Source of the DNA: an uncultured Sulfurovum sp.
GTDB taxonomy: Bacteria; Campylobacterota; Campylobacteria; Campylobacterales; Sulfurovaceae
DNA length: 15,749 nucleotides
NCBI GenBank assembly: GCA_902727905.1
Contig: CACVAR010000335.1
Span: 1-15,749 of the forward strand
Direction: 5' to 3'
In this document: one piece after another, positions 1 through 5,743 of the stretch
How positions within the stretch are numbered: the first letter of the stretch is position 1
Layout: every line of letters begins with the position of its first letter
Notes under the pieces: model-generated
Databases searched by the model: none
Seen by the model: only the letters and a program-made list of their open reading frames with translations
What the model was told of the DNA's origin: nothing
Made by a program: the position numbers and the translations under genes

Positions 1-53
1 GTTGACTTACTCTCCCCTGTTTGTTCCATAAGGTGTTTCATTTTTAATGACAT
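1..53 (-). CDS. MerR-like helix-turn-helix regulator, N-terminal fragment
   Basis: Only the first 17 codons and part of the next lie inside the window; the gene continues past the left edge. Reading leftward from ATG at 53-51 gives MSLKMKHLMEQTGESKS. This resembles the first helix-turn-helix of MerR-type regulators of Campylobacterota, which typically continue with a STILYYIKEGLLP-like stretch; that continuation is remembered from the family and cannot be seen here. A Shine-Dalgarno GGAG (complement of 60-63) lies 6 nt before the ATG, and a consensus promoter is found further upstream at 95-123, so the start is well supported. An in-frame second ATG exists at 41-39. It is transcribed divergently from the SurA-like gene, with an inverted repeat between them that could be its own operator. 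What it senses cannot be told. Confidence 0.55.
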   Translation of the reverse strand, partial: MSLKMKHLMEQTGESKS

Positions 54-94
54 TATAAACTCCATATTTTATTAGTGCATATTTTGTTAATGAT

Positions 95-123
95 AGTATA
101 GATTAAAAAATAAAAATTGTCAA
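95..123 (-). promoter_or_regulatory. Sigma-70 promoter of the MerR-like gene
   Basis: On the minus strand there is a perfect -35 TTGACA (118-123) and a -10 TATACT (95-100) separated by exactly 17 nt. Transcription would begin near 88, giving a leader of about 35 nt before the ATG at 53. A full consensus -35 is uncommon in Campylobacterota, which fits a promoter that is controlled by a bound regulator overlapping it. Confidence 0.65.
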
Positions 124-139
124 GTGTTACGCTACACTT
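122..139. promoter_or_regulatory. Inverted repeat, candidate operator
   Basis: AAGTGT and ACACTT form perfect 6-bp arms around a TACGCT centre whose inner CG is also symmetric. The left arm overlaps the -35 of the minus-strand promoter at 118-123. On the plus strand the repeat would sit between a TTGTCA (117-122) and a TTTAAA or TTAAAC (139-145), the spacing at which MerR-type proteins bind. It is the best candidate binding site for the divergent regulator. Confidence 0.5.
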
Positions 140-165
140 TTAAACTAATTTGTTTTATAAAGCTA

Positions 166-177
166 TTTGGCTATAAT
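166..177 (+). promoter_or_regulatory. Promoter of the surA-dcd operon (-10)
   Basis: TTTGGC immediately followed by TATAAT (172-177) is a strong -10 with an upstream extension. The same TTTTGGC-plus-(-10) pattern recurs before moaC. No good -35 is seen. Transcription would start near 184, leaving a leader of about 25 nt to the ATG at 209 and only about 13 nt to the ATG at 197. Confidence 0.5.
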
Positions 178-208
178 TTTTGACAATTAAATTGAAATGG
201 ACTATCTC

Positions 209-1036
209 ATGAAAAAAATCTTACCTTTCCTCCTTTCAGCCATCATAAGCACACAAGCCCAAGTACTTGATGCCATTGCCATTGATGTTGAAGGAGAAGC
301 AATTACAACTTTAGAAATACAAGCTGTACAACAAAAACTCAAAATGTCTAAACAAGCTGCTGTTGAAACGCTTATTAAGGATAGACTAGAAAAATCAGCC
401 ATTAAAAAAGCTGGTATTGTAATCTCTCAACAGGAAATACAAGCAAAAGTAAATCAAATAGCTGCTTCAAAAGGTCTCACAGAACAAAGAATGAAACAAC
501 TTCTTGTTGAAAAAGGCTTAACCTGGGAAACATACATTGAACAACTAACAAAAGAGATGAAAAAAGAGCATTTTTTTCAAGAAGTAATCTTGTCAACCAT
601 TGATAGACCCAGTGATGACGAATTAGAAGAGTATTATAATGCTCATCCCCAAGACTTTGCAAATGCTCCTAGACAAATGAGTTTAGTAGCTTATAAGAGT
701 GACTCCCCTATGTCATTAAAACAAGCCATTTCTAATCCTATGCAACCAACAGAAGGTGTAAATAAACAAAACATCTTGGCTTCATCCAATGAAATGAGTC
801 CAGAGCTTCTACAACTTATAGATTCTACAGCCATTAACTCATTTACTAAACCTGTTAACACAGGAAAAGGATATATCTCTTACTATGTAAAGTCAAAAGG
901 TTCAGGACAAGGTGGTTTTGCAGCTGTTAAAAATGCTGTAGCAGCCAAATGGGTACAAGAACAGCGAGTTCAAGCAGGAAAAGACTTTCTAAACAAACTA
1001 AAATCAAACGCGAAAATTCGTGTTATACGTCTATAA
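209..1036 (+). CDS. SurA-like periplasmic chaperone / peptidyl-prolyl isomerase
   Basis: A 275-residue exported protein. The N-terminus MKKILPFLLSAIISTQA is a typical Sec signal peptide with cleavage expected after TQA, which is why the ATG at 209 is preferred over the in-frame ATG at 197 (it adds four residues, MDYL, and has no ribosome site). The mature start, with a V-x-G-E-x-I-T motif, and the following helical region (to about residue 135) match the SurA N-terminal chaperone fold. The remaining segment (about 140-270) is a short, divergent parvulin-like domain. E. coli SurA is much longer and has two parvulin domains; the size here resembles C. jejuni Cj1289, a SurA-like outer-membrane-protein chaperone. 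Its role is inferred to be folding of outer-membrane proteins in the periplasm. dcd follows after 15 nt, so the two are probably cotranscribed. Confidence 0.75.
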   Translation: MKKILPFLLSAIISTQAQVLDAIAIDVEGEAITTLEIQAVQQKLKMSKQAAVETLIKDRLEKSAIKKAGIVISQQEIQAKVNQIAASKGLTEQRMKQLLVEKGLTWETYIEQLTKEMKKEHFFQEVILSTIDRPSDDELEEYYNAHPQDFANAPRQMSLVAYKSDSPMSLKQAISNPMQPTEGVNKQNILASSNEMSPELLQLIDSTAINSFTKPVNTGKGYISYYVKSKGSGQGGFAAVKNAVAAKWVQEQRVQAGKDFLNKLKSNAKIRVIRL

Positions 1037-1051
1037 TAAAGGTACTAATAT

Positions 1052-1618
1052 ATGGGATTAAAAGCAGATAGCTGGATACGAGAAAAATCAATTAATGAAG
1101 AGATGATAAGCCCTTTTTGTGAAGCATTAAAAGGAGAAGGTGTTGTCTCTTATGGTCTTAGTTCTTACGGCTACGACATTAGAGTGAGTGATGAATTTAA
1201 AATCTTTACGAACATCAATGCAGAAGTAGTTGACCCAAAAGATTTTAATGACAACAATGTTGTTGACTTTAAAGGGGATGTATGTATTGTTCCTCCAAAC
1301 TCTTTTGCTTTAGCACGTACTATTGAGTACTTTAAGATGCCCACAGATACCTTAGCTATCTGTTTAGGTAAAAGTACTTATGCACGTTGTGGAATCATTG
1401 TTAATGTTACGCCTTTTGAACCAGGATTTGAAGGACATATCACCATTGAGATTTCAAATACCACCCCTCTTCCTGCTAAAATATATGCCAACGAAGGTAT
1501 AGCTCAGGTCTTATTTCTACAAGGTGATGAACAATGTGAAACTACCTACTCTGATAGAAAAGGAAAATACCAAAGTCAGACAGGTATTACTTTACCTCGT
1601 ATTCTTAAAGAATCTTAA
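1052..1618 (+). CDS. dcd: dCTP deaminase
   Basis: At 188 residues it is full length for monofunctional Dcd, the cytosolic enzyme that deaminates dCTP to dUTP, which a dUTPase then turns into dUMP for thymidylate synthesis. The core signature is intact: GKSTYAR (residues 106-112), whose Ser and Arg line the active site, and [14 protein letters not shown] (123-136), in which E133 corresponds to the catalytic glutamate of the family. The [10 protein letters not shown] segment (81-90) and a C-terminal [11 protein letters not shown] tail that closes over the nucleotide are also present. AAAGG at 1038-1042 lies 9 nt before the ATG. The gene sits 15 nt behind the SurA-like gene and most likely shares its promoter. 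Identification is secure. Confidence 0.95.
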   Translation: MGLKADSWIREKSINEEMISPFCEALKGEGVVSYGLSSYGYDIRVSDEFKIFTNINAEVVDPKDFNDNNVVDFKGDVCIVPPNSFALARTIEYFKMPTDTLAICLGKSTYARCGIIVNVTPFEPGFEGHITIEISNTTPLPAKIYANEGIAQVLFLQGDEQCETTYSDRKGKYQSQTGITLPRILKES

Positions 1619-1631
1619 GGTCACTTAAGGT
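1614..1631. repeat. Direct repeat CTTAAGGT, candidate regulator site
   Basis: Two exact copies of CTTAAGGT begin at 1614 and 1624, one helical turn apart, the first overlapping the dcd stop codon. They lie 10-25 bp upstream of the -10 element of the next gene, over the position of its missing -35. The TTAAG-N5-TTAAG layout recalls the sites of the HP1043/HsrA-type response regulators of this phylum, a comparison made from memory. Confidence 0.4.
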
Positions 1632-1639
1632 TATTAGAA

Positions 1640-1645
1640 TATAAT
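1640..1645 (+). promoter_or_regulatory. -10 element of the kbp-like gene
   Basis: TATAAT in the 59-nt gap between dcd and the BON-LysM gene. Transcription would start near 1652. There is no recognisable -35; the CTTAAGGT direct repeat occupies its place. Confidence 0.5.
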
Positions 1646-1677
1646 AATCTGTAACAAATTTATTAAAAGGAAGTGCC

Positions 1678-2142
1678 ATGGGTTTTTTTGATTTTGTATC
1701 AGACGCAGGTAAAAAATTATTGGGTAAGGGTGACGATGCTGCTAGTATTAAAGAAGAAATAGAAAGCAGTTTTGAAAATTTACCAGTAGATGGATTAGTA
1801 GTAAATGTAGAAAATGAGCTTGTAACCTTAGCTGGTATTGCACAAGACTATCCTACTAGGGAAAAAGCAATCTTAATTGCTGGGAATGTCGAAGGTATCG
1901 CACAAGTAAATGCTGAGCAACTTGTAACCTTAGAACAAATATCAGAGGAAAATGTACGTGATATTCCAGAAGAGATTTTTTACAGCATAGTAAAAGGTGA
2001 TACTTTATGGGCAATTGCGACTAAGTTTTATGATGATGGAAGTAAATACACCCACATCGTAGATGCAAATATAGAAGTTATTAAAGATGCTGACCTTATT
2101 TATCCTGGTCAATCAATTAGAATCCCTGAAGTTCTTGCATAG
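1678..2142 (+). CDS. kbp: BON-LysM protein, Kbp/YgaU family
   Basis: A 154-residue protein with a BON domain (about 20-88) and a C-terminal LysM domain (about 102-151, starting YSIVKGDTLWAIA and ending YPGQSIRIPE). The order, the length and the N-terminal MGFFDFVSDAGKKLLG closely match E. coli Kbp (YgaU, begins MGLFNFVKDAGEKL), a cytoplasmic potassium-binding protein. There is no signal peptide, so despite the LysM domain it is unlikely to bind cell wall; a cytoplasmic K+-sensing role in osmotic response is inferred from the family. An AAAAGGAAG ribosome site (1665-1673) lies just before the ATG. It has its own -10 at 1640 and a hairpin terminator behind it, so it is probably a single-gene unit. 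Family assignment is confident; potassium binding in this organism is inference. Confidence 0.85.
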   Translation: MGFFDFVSDAGKKLLGKGDDAASIKEEIESSFENLPVDGLVVNVENELVTLAGIAQDYPTREKAILIAGNVEGIAQVNAEQLVTLEQISEENVRDIPEEIFYSIVKGDTLWAIATKFYDDGSKYTHIVDANIEVIKDADLIYPGQSIRIPEVLA

Positions 2143-2170
2143 TAAAAGTTCTTCATAGTATTTAGATTTC

Positions 2171-2192
2171 AAATGCCTATTTAGGCATTTTT
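2171..2192 (+). terminator. Intrinsic terminator behind kbp, inside the end of minE
   Basis: AAATGCCTA and TAGGCATTT form a perfect 9-bp inverted repeat around TT (2171-2190), followed on the plus strand by more T. The right arm lies over the last codons and stop of the convergent minE gene. On the minus strand the hairpin is followed by GAAATC rather than a T run, so it should stop kbp transcription well but minE transcription poorly. Confidence 0.7.
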
Positions 2193-2417
2193 ATCTAACT
2201 CGACATCAATAGCCAGTGCTTCAACCTCTCCATCTACTTCTTTACGAATCTCAACATCTTTAACACCAACGTATTTTTGAACCACCTTAATAATTTCAGC
2301 CTTCATCTCATCCATAAATGGATAACCATTGGTTCTATCTCTATCTGACATAATGGCAATAGTCAATCTATCCTTAGCAACAGTTGCACTTTTTTTATTT
2401 TCAAAAAATCCAAACAT
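2181..2417 (-). CDS. minE: Cell division topological specificity factor MinE
   Basis: A 78-residue protein of typical MinE length. MFGFFENKKSATVAKDRLTI is the membrane-binding and MinD-interacting N-terminal region (the ATVAKDRL stretch aligns with the anti-MinCD helix), followed by a dimerising topological domain (about 32-74). MinE stimulates the MinD ATPase and drives pole-to-pole oscillation so that MinCD blocks division only away from mid-cell. Its ATG overlaps the minD stop as TAATG, so translation is probably coupled to minD. It is the last gene of the minC-minD-minE operon, and its 3' end carries the terminator hairpin of the convergent kbp gene. Confidence 0.95.
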   Translation of the reverse strand: MFGFFENKKSATVAKDRLTIAIMSDRDRTNGYPFMDEMKAEIIKVVQKYVGVKDVEIRKEVDGEVEALAIDVELDKNA

Positions 2418-3229
2418 TATTTAAATATCCCTGTTATCTTTTTAAATAAACCAGCATCGGAGACTTCAATATCTTTCATGTCAACTTTTTGACCACAGAG
2501 GCGACCTGATATACGATCATAAGCTTGACCAGCTATAGACTTTTTATCTAAAATAACTGGTTTTCCTTGATTAGAAGCATCAATAACACCCTTATCTTCT
2601 GGAATTTTTCCAAGTAATTTAATATTTAAAATTTCTAAAATATCATCACTCTTCAACATCTCTCCACTCTCTACCATATCTGCAACAATACGATTAATAA
2701 CCAAATATTTAGCAACATCGTCACCTGCTTTTACTTTAGCTGATTTTGAATCTAAAATGCCAATGGCTCTGTCAGCATCTCTAATAGAAGAAACTTCTGG
2801 GTTCACAACAACAATAGCTGCATCTGCAAACTCAATAGTATGTTCATAACCACTCTCAATTCCAGCTGGTGCATCTAAAATAACAAAATCGAAGCTTTCT
2901 CGTAATTCACTAACCAGTTTTTCAACTTTGTCAGAATCTAATACAGATTTATCTTTGGTTTGGGATGCAGCTAAGAAGTGTAAATTCTCATTTACCTTAC
3001 TCTTGATTAATGCTTGTTTTAAGTTTGCTTCACCATCCATGACTTGAACCATGTCATAAACAACACGATTTTCTAAACCTAAAATCATGTCTAGATTTCG
3101 TTGACCAATATCAAAATCTACTACCACACACTTTTTATTATTGATAGCAATACCAAGACCAAGGTTTGCTGTAGCTGTTGTTTTACCAACACCACCTTTT
3201 CCACTAATTACTGCAATTACAATGCCCAA
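2417..3229 (-). CDS. minD: Septum site-determining ATPase MinD
   Basis: A full-length 270-residue ParA/MinD-family ATPase. The deviant Walker A motif KGGVGKTT spans residues 11-18 with the signature lysine K11; DFDIGQRNLDMILG (39-52) follows the family pattern, and VILDAPAGIE carries the Walker B aspartate. The last residues (GLFKKITGIFK, 260-270) form the amphipathic membrane-targeting helix. ATP-bound MinD dimers sit on the inner membrane and recruit MinC and then MinE. The start codon is TTG (3229-3227), set by a GGAG ribosome site 5 nt upstream; this start overlaps the end of minC by 13 nt. The downstream junction to minE is a TAATG overlap. Confidence 0.96.
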   Translation of the reverse strand: MGIVIAVISGKGGVGKTTATANLGLGIAINNKKCVVVDFDIGQRNLDMILGLENRVVYDMVQVMDGEANLKQALIKSKVNENLHFLAASQTKDKSVLDSDKVEKLVSELRESFDFVILDAPAGIESGYEHTIEFADAAIVVVNPEVSSIRDADRAIGILDSKSAKVKAGDDVAKYLVINRIVADMVESGEMLKSDDILEILNIKLLGKIPEDKGVIDASNQGKPVILDKKSIAGQAYDRISGRLCGQKVDMKDIEVSDAGLFKKITGIFK

Positions 3230-3849
3230 TTTATCTCCTTCTTCAATACTGGCGTAATGATTATTTCATTATTTTTTAATTCTACTCTATTTAATCGGTC
3301 TTCTAATAAATTATTGTCAACTTCTACATCGTGAAAAACAATATTTGCTTTTGGTGAAGCTGTTAACATCATAAAGTTACCATTACAACGAATAGCACCC
3401 TCAACTACTTGTGTAATAATTAAATTACCAGATGTTTTAATAGTAGCACCACTGTTGACTCGATTTAAAAGTAATAAGTCACCTTTAATGTTGACTTCTC
3501 GCCCACTTCTTATCATCTCATCTAGTACTGTCAAATTATTTTGTAATTGATTCTCTAACTTATGTAATTCGTCCTTTGCCATTTGTTCTGAAAACTTAGC
3601 ATCAGCATTTTCAATACTTAGCTCTTCTTCTAATGCTTTTCGTGTTCGACCTTTTGGTAAGACAACATTATTCAAATACTTTAAATTTTTCTTTTCTAAA
3701 TATTGACGAATATTATCAGAAAGCTCACCCTCTATAACAATTAAGTGATCTTTAAATAGCGTATAATTACTCTCAAAAAAATTTATAAATTGTAGTTCGT
3801 CACCAACAGTTGTTTCAAATACTTTAAGTGAATATTGTTTACTTTTCAA
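3217..3849 (-). CDS. minC: Septum site-determining protein MinC
   Basis: A 210-residue protein, the FtsZ-antagonist partner of MinD. The C-terminal part (about 115-205) is the MinC beta-helix domain, recognised by VNIKGDLLLLNRVNSGATI and the following G-N-L-I-I and R-C-N-G-N-F repeats; this domain dimerises and binds MinD. The N-terminal domain (about 1-90) is divergent, as is usual, and a lysine/glutamate-rich linker joins them. The start codon is TTG at 3849-3847: the nearest upstream in-frame stop is TAA at 3873-3871 with no ATG between, and AGGAA sits 5 nt before the TTG. It is the first gene of the min operon and overlaps minD by 13 nt. Confidence 0.88.
   Translation of the reverse strand: MKSKQYSLKVFETTVGDELQFINFFESNYTLFKDHLIVIEGELSDNIRQYLEKKNLKYLNNVVLPKGRTRKALEEELSIENADAKFSEQMAKDELHKLENQLQNNLTVLDEMIRSGREVNIKGDLLLLNRVNSGATIKTSGNLIITQVVEGAIRCNGNFMMLTASPKANIVFHDVEVDNNLLEDRLNRVELKNNEIIITPVLKKEINWAL
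3230..3239 (-). promoter_or_regulatory. Ribosome binding site of minD (TTG start)
   Basis: On the minus strand AAGGAG (complement of 3235-3240) is followed 5 nt later by TTG. The site lies inside the last codons of minC and decides the minD start, since no ATG fits the conserved N-terminus G-I-V-I-A-V-I-S-G. Confidence 0.75.
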
Positions 3850-3859
3850 AAACGTTCCT
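3850..3859 (-). promoter_or_regulatory. Ribosome binding site of minC (TTG start)
   Basis: AGGAA on the minus strand (complement of 3855-3859) with 5 nt to the TTG at 3849. There is no ATG option between the upstream in-frame stop and this codon. Confidence 0.65.
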
Positions 3860-3881
3860 ACTGTTATAATTTATTAAAACC

Positions 3882-3887
3882 TTTATA
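3882..3887 (-). promoter_or_regulatory. Possible -10 of the min operon
   Basis: TATAAA on the minus strand, about 33 nt before the minC start, is the best placed -10-like hexamer. A TATAAC nearer the gene is an alternative. No -35 is recognisable. Confidence 0.3.
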
Positions 3888-3904
3888 TGAGTTTAGCTGT
3901 TTTT

Positions 3905-3918
3905 CCATTAATTAATGG
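3905..3918. repeat. Perfect 14-bp palindrome between minC and pqiA
   Basis: CCATTAATTAATGG is a perfect palindrome lying midway between the divergent minC and pqiA genes, upstream of both candidate -10 elements. It could be an operator for a dimeric regulator. Some symmetry is expected by chance in AT-rich DNA. Confidence 0.35.
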
Positions 3919-3954
3919 TTTAAAGAATCCTATAACAGTTCTTTTTTAGACTTT

Positions 3955-3960
3955 TATAAT
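3955..3960 (+). promoter_or_regulatory. -10 element of the pqiA-like gene
   Basis: TATAAT preceded by a T-rich stretch, 23 nt before the ATG at 3983. Transcription would start near 3967. One arm of an inverted repeat (3931-3939) overlaps the -35 position. Confidence 0.45.
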
Positions 3961-3982
3961 AAATAAATAGTCATAATCTAGC

Positions 3983-4867
3983 ATGTATAAACTAATGCAA
4001 CCTCTAAAGGTTTTTAAAACATTACTAATCTTAATACTACTCATTGGCATGAGTTACGTTGGATTTATGACCTATGAAGAAGCTAAACAGTATGAAGACT
4101 ATACAAGTAAGCTTGCTTCTGTAGGTGATGCTAATAGCTTAGCCCATGAACGTATAGATGAATTGACTGAAATTATTTCTCTTGGATTGGTTAAAAATGA
4201 AAGTAAAAATGCATTAGAACAACTAAGGACTAAGCAATCCGATGCTAAAACTCAAAGTAAACAATATCTATATTACTTTATCCTACTTCTTAGTATTTTA
4301 ATCATTTTTACTTTTACTTGTACCATTAGAGTAGCAGCTATGTCTCTTAGCGCTGCTACCTTTGTCTCACTTATTTATGGTCTTATCAATCCTATTTTAA
4401 TGGTAACCATACAAAAGGAAATAGAATATTTAGGTAATGTTATTTTATCTTTTGAATCAAAAGGGATTATTGGTTCAATTATAAAACTTTATGAGAGTGG
4501 TGAGCTTGTAGTCGCCTTCACCATTTTACTCTTCTCCATTCTTCTTCCTGTCGCAAAAAGCTTTACCCTCACTTTTATGCTCATCTTCCATCAAAGTCCT
4601 TGGAATAAGAAACTGATTGCATTCTTTAAACACATTGGGAAATGGTCAATGCTAGATGTATTTGTTGTCTCAACCTTCTTAGTCTACTTTACAAGTGATT
4701 CTGGAGGTATTAGTCAAGCAGAAATCCAAGTTGGACTCTACTTCTTTTTAATTTATGTCATATTGTCTATGGTAACAGCTATCTTGACATTAAAACTTTT
4801 GGAGAAATTTCAATCTAATGAAACTATATCACCATCTTTACATCCTTATGATCTGAAAAAGCTTTAA
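3983..4867 (+). CDS. PqiA-like integral membrane protein (single domain)
   Basis: A 294-residue inner-membrane protein. Hydrophobic segments lie near residues 11-29, 95-113, 118-142, 174-203, 222-238 and 248-272. The diagnostic PqiA signatures are ILLFSILLPVAKS (181-193) and GKWSMLDVFVVS (219-230). E. coli PqiA has two such domains with CxxC zinc ribbons and works with the MCE protein PqiB in lipid transport between membranes. Here there is one domain, no CxxC pair, and instead a hydrophilic, probably coiled segment (about 31-92) after the first helix. No pqiB or pqiC is next to it. The start at 3983 lacks a clear ribosome site and ATG 3995 is an alternative. The 3' end overlaps the convergent DUF493 gene by 44 nt. 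Family assignment is fair; function is inferred only from the family. Confidence 0.7.
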   Translation: MYKLMQPLKVFKTLLILILLIGMSYVGFMTYEEAKQYEDYTSKLASVGDANSLAHERIDELTEIISLGLVKNESKNALEQLRTKQSDAKTQSKQYLYYFILLLSILIIFTFTCTIRVAAMSLSAATFVSLIYGLINPILMVTIQKEIEYLGNVILSFESKGIIGSIIKLYESGELVVAFTILLFSILLPVAKSFTLTFMLIFHQSPWNKKLIAFFKHIGKWSMLDVFVVSTFLVYFTSDSGGISQAEIQVGLYFFLIYVILSMVTAILTLKLLEKFQSNETISPSLHPYDLKKL

Positions 4868-5093
4868 ATATCGCATCTCTATCAGCTTGCGATGCTACTT
4901 TACAAGTCATATTTAAAGAGTGGAACTTACCCTTACTAGAGGTGTTCCCTCCTTTAGTTTTATAAGCTCTCTCCCCCACAATATCAAAAATACAAGCTTC
5001 TAACTTTCCTTTATCTGTTCCAATTACTTTATATCCCCACTCACAAGGGTATTCAATATCTGGTCTTTCACAAGAATTACCGTCTAAAATCAC
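4824..5093 (-). CDS. DUF493 protein (YbeD/HP0495 family)
   Basis: An 89-residue protein matching the small DUF493 family, an ACT-like alpha-beta fold represented by H. pylori HP0495 and E. coli YbeD. The conserved pieces are [11 protein letters not shown] near the N-terminus, then F-H-S-L-N-M-T and the final [14 protein letters not shown]. The molecular function of the family is not established; a regulatory role is often guessed from the ACT-like fold. The start is GTG (5093-5091), preceded by a strong GGAGG that lies in the coding end of moaC, and the gene overlaps moaC by 17 nt, so the two form a coupled pair. Its 3' end overlaps the convergent pqiA-like gene by 44 nt. Confidence 0.8.
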   Translation of the reverse strand: MILDGNSCERPDIEYPCEWGYKVIGTDKGKLEACIFDIVGERAYKTKGGNTSSKGKFHSLNMTCKVASQADRDAIFKAFSDHKDVKMVI

Positions 5094-5547
5094 CTGACTT
5101 ACCTCCTGATTTTTCTTCTAATTGTATGTCTCTTATTATCATACCTTTATCTATGGCTTTTAACATATCATAAATAGTAAGTAATCCTAGACTAACACCC
5201 GTTAAAGCTTCCATCTCCACACCAGTTTGTCCTTTTAACTTAACTGTTAAAGTTAGTTTAAAACCAGGAAGCGCTTCAAGCTCTTCAACATCCGTTTTAA
5301 TTGAAGACAACATTAGAGGATGACACATAGGAATTAAAGAGCTTGTCTGTTTAGCTCCTTGTATCGCAGCAATAACTGCTGTTTGGAGTACTGGTCCTTT
5401 TTTCGCTGTATTCCCTACAACAGCATCATAAGCCTCTTGTGTTACTTCAATTATCCCTGAGGCAATGGCTACTCGTGTTGTTTCAGTTTTATCTGAAACA
5501 TCTACCATTTTGGGTTTATTATTTTCGTCTAAATGTGTTAGGTTCAT
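5077..5547 (-). CDS. moaC: Cyclic pyranopterin monophosphate synthase
   Basis: Full length at 156 residues. MoaC makes cyclic pyranopterin monophosphate from the MoaA product in molybdenum-cofactor biosynthesis, in the cytosol. All family blocks are present: the [12 protein letters not shown] stretch (20-31), KKGPVLQTA with K50, IPMCHPL (72-78), GVEMEALTG (109-117), YDMLKAIDK (126-134) with D127 and K130 matching the essential Asp/Lys pair of E. coli MoaC, and the terminal GGKSG (148-152). AAGG lies 6 nt before the ATG. No other mo-genes are adjacent, but the gene implies molybdoenzymes in the organism. It is cotranscribed with the DUF493 gene, which it overlaps by 17 nt. Confidence 0.96.
   Translation of the reverse strand: MNLTHLDENNKPKMVDVSDKTETTRVAIASGIIEVTQEAYDAVVGNTAKKGPVLQTAVIAAIQGAKQTSSLIPMCHPLMLSSIKTDVEELEALPGFKLTLTVKLKGQTGVEMEALTGVSLGLLTIYDMLKAIDKGMIIRDIQLEEKSGGKSGDFRR
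5094..5106 (-). promoter_or_regulatory. Ribosome binding site of the DUF493 gene (GTG start)
   Basis: GGAGG on the minus strand (complement of 5102-5106) sits 8 nt before the GTG start, within the moaC codons for the G-G-K-S-G motif, so a catalytically conserved moaC segment doubles as a Shine-Dalgarno sequence. Confidence 0.6.
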
Positions 5548-5574
5548 TGTATACCTTAATTAAAAAATTAATAG

Positions 5575-5587
5575 ATTTTAGCCAAAA
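5575..5587 (-). promoter_or_regulatory. Promoter of moaC (-10)
   Basis: The minus strand reads TTTTGGC directly followed by TAAAAT, the same arrangement as the TTTGGC-TATAAT before the SurA-like gene. It lies about 27 nt before the moaC ATG. A TATAAT just upstream (5587-5592) is an alternative -10. Confidence 0.4.
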
Positions 5588-5610
5588 TTATATTTTTTAC
5601 AAAACCAAAT

Positions 5611-5710
5611 ATTATATTAACTACTATATATAATATATAAATTTAACTATTTTTTAAAAATAAAAAATAATTTTTTAACATTATTTTAAATAATTTATGT
5701 TATTATTTTA
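5611..5710. other. Extreme AT-rich spacer before the polysaccharide operon
   Basis: By hand count only about 5 of these 100 bases are G or C, and the whole gap 5548-5743 is about 13% GC. It contains A- and T-tracts that may be intrinsically bent. No gene is seen. It separates moaC (minus) from the export operon (plus) and probably holds the UP element of the latter's promoter. Confidence 0.7.
5698..5706 (+). promoter_or_regulatory. Extended -10 promoter of the polysaccharide operon
   Basis: TGTTATTAT is a TGn-extended -10 placed 38 nt before the first gene, with start expected near 5713 and a ribosome site GGAGAG at 5731-5736. The sequence around it, TTATGTTATTAT, is nearly repeated (TTATGTTATAAT) in front of the opposing glycosyltransferase gene. 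Confidence 0.45.
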
Positions 5711-5743
5711 CACATCTAACTGAAACAATCGGAGAGTATAAAA

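Noticed and set aside
197..208. Upstream ATG at 197 as start of the SurA-like protein
   Set aside because: It would add four residues ahead of a standard signal peptide, has no ribosome site and lies very close to the predicted transcription start.
4862..4895. Possible hairpin ATCGC/GCGAT just after the pqiA stop as a terminator
   Set aside because: Only 5 bp with a 14-nt loop and no T run, within the coding end of the DUF493 gene.
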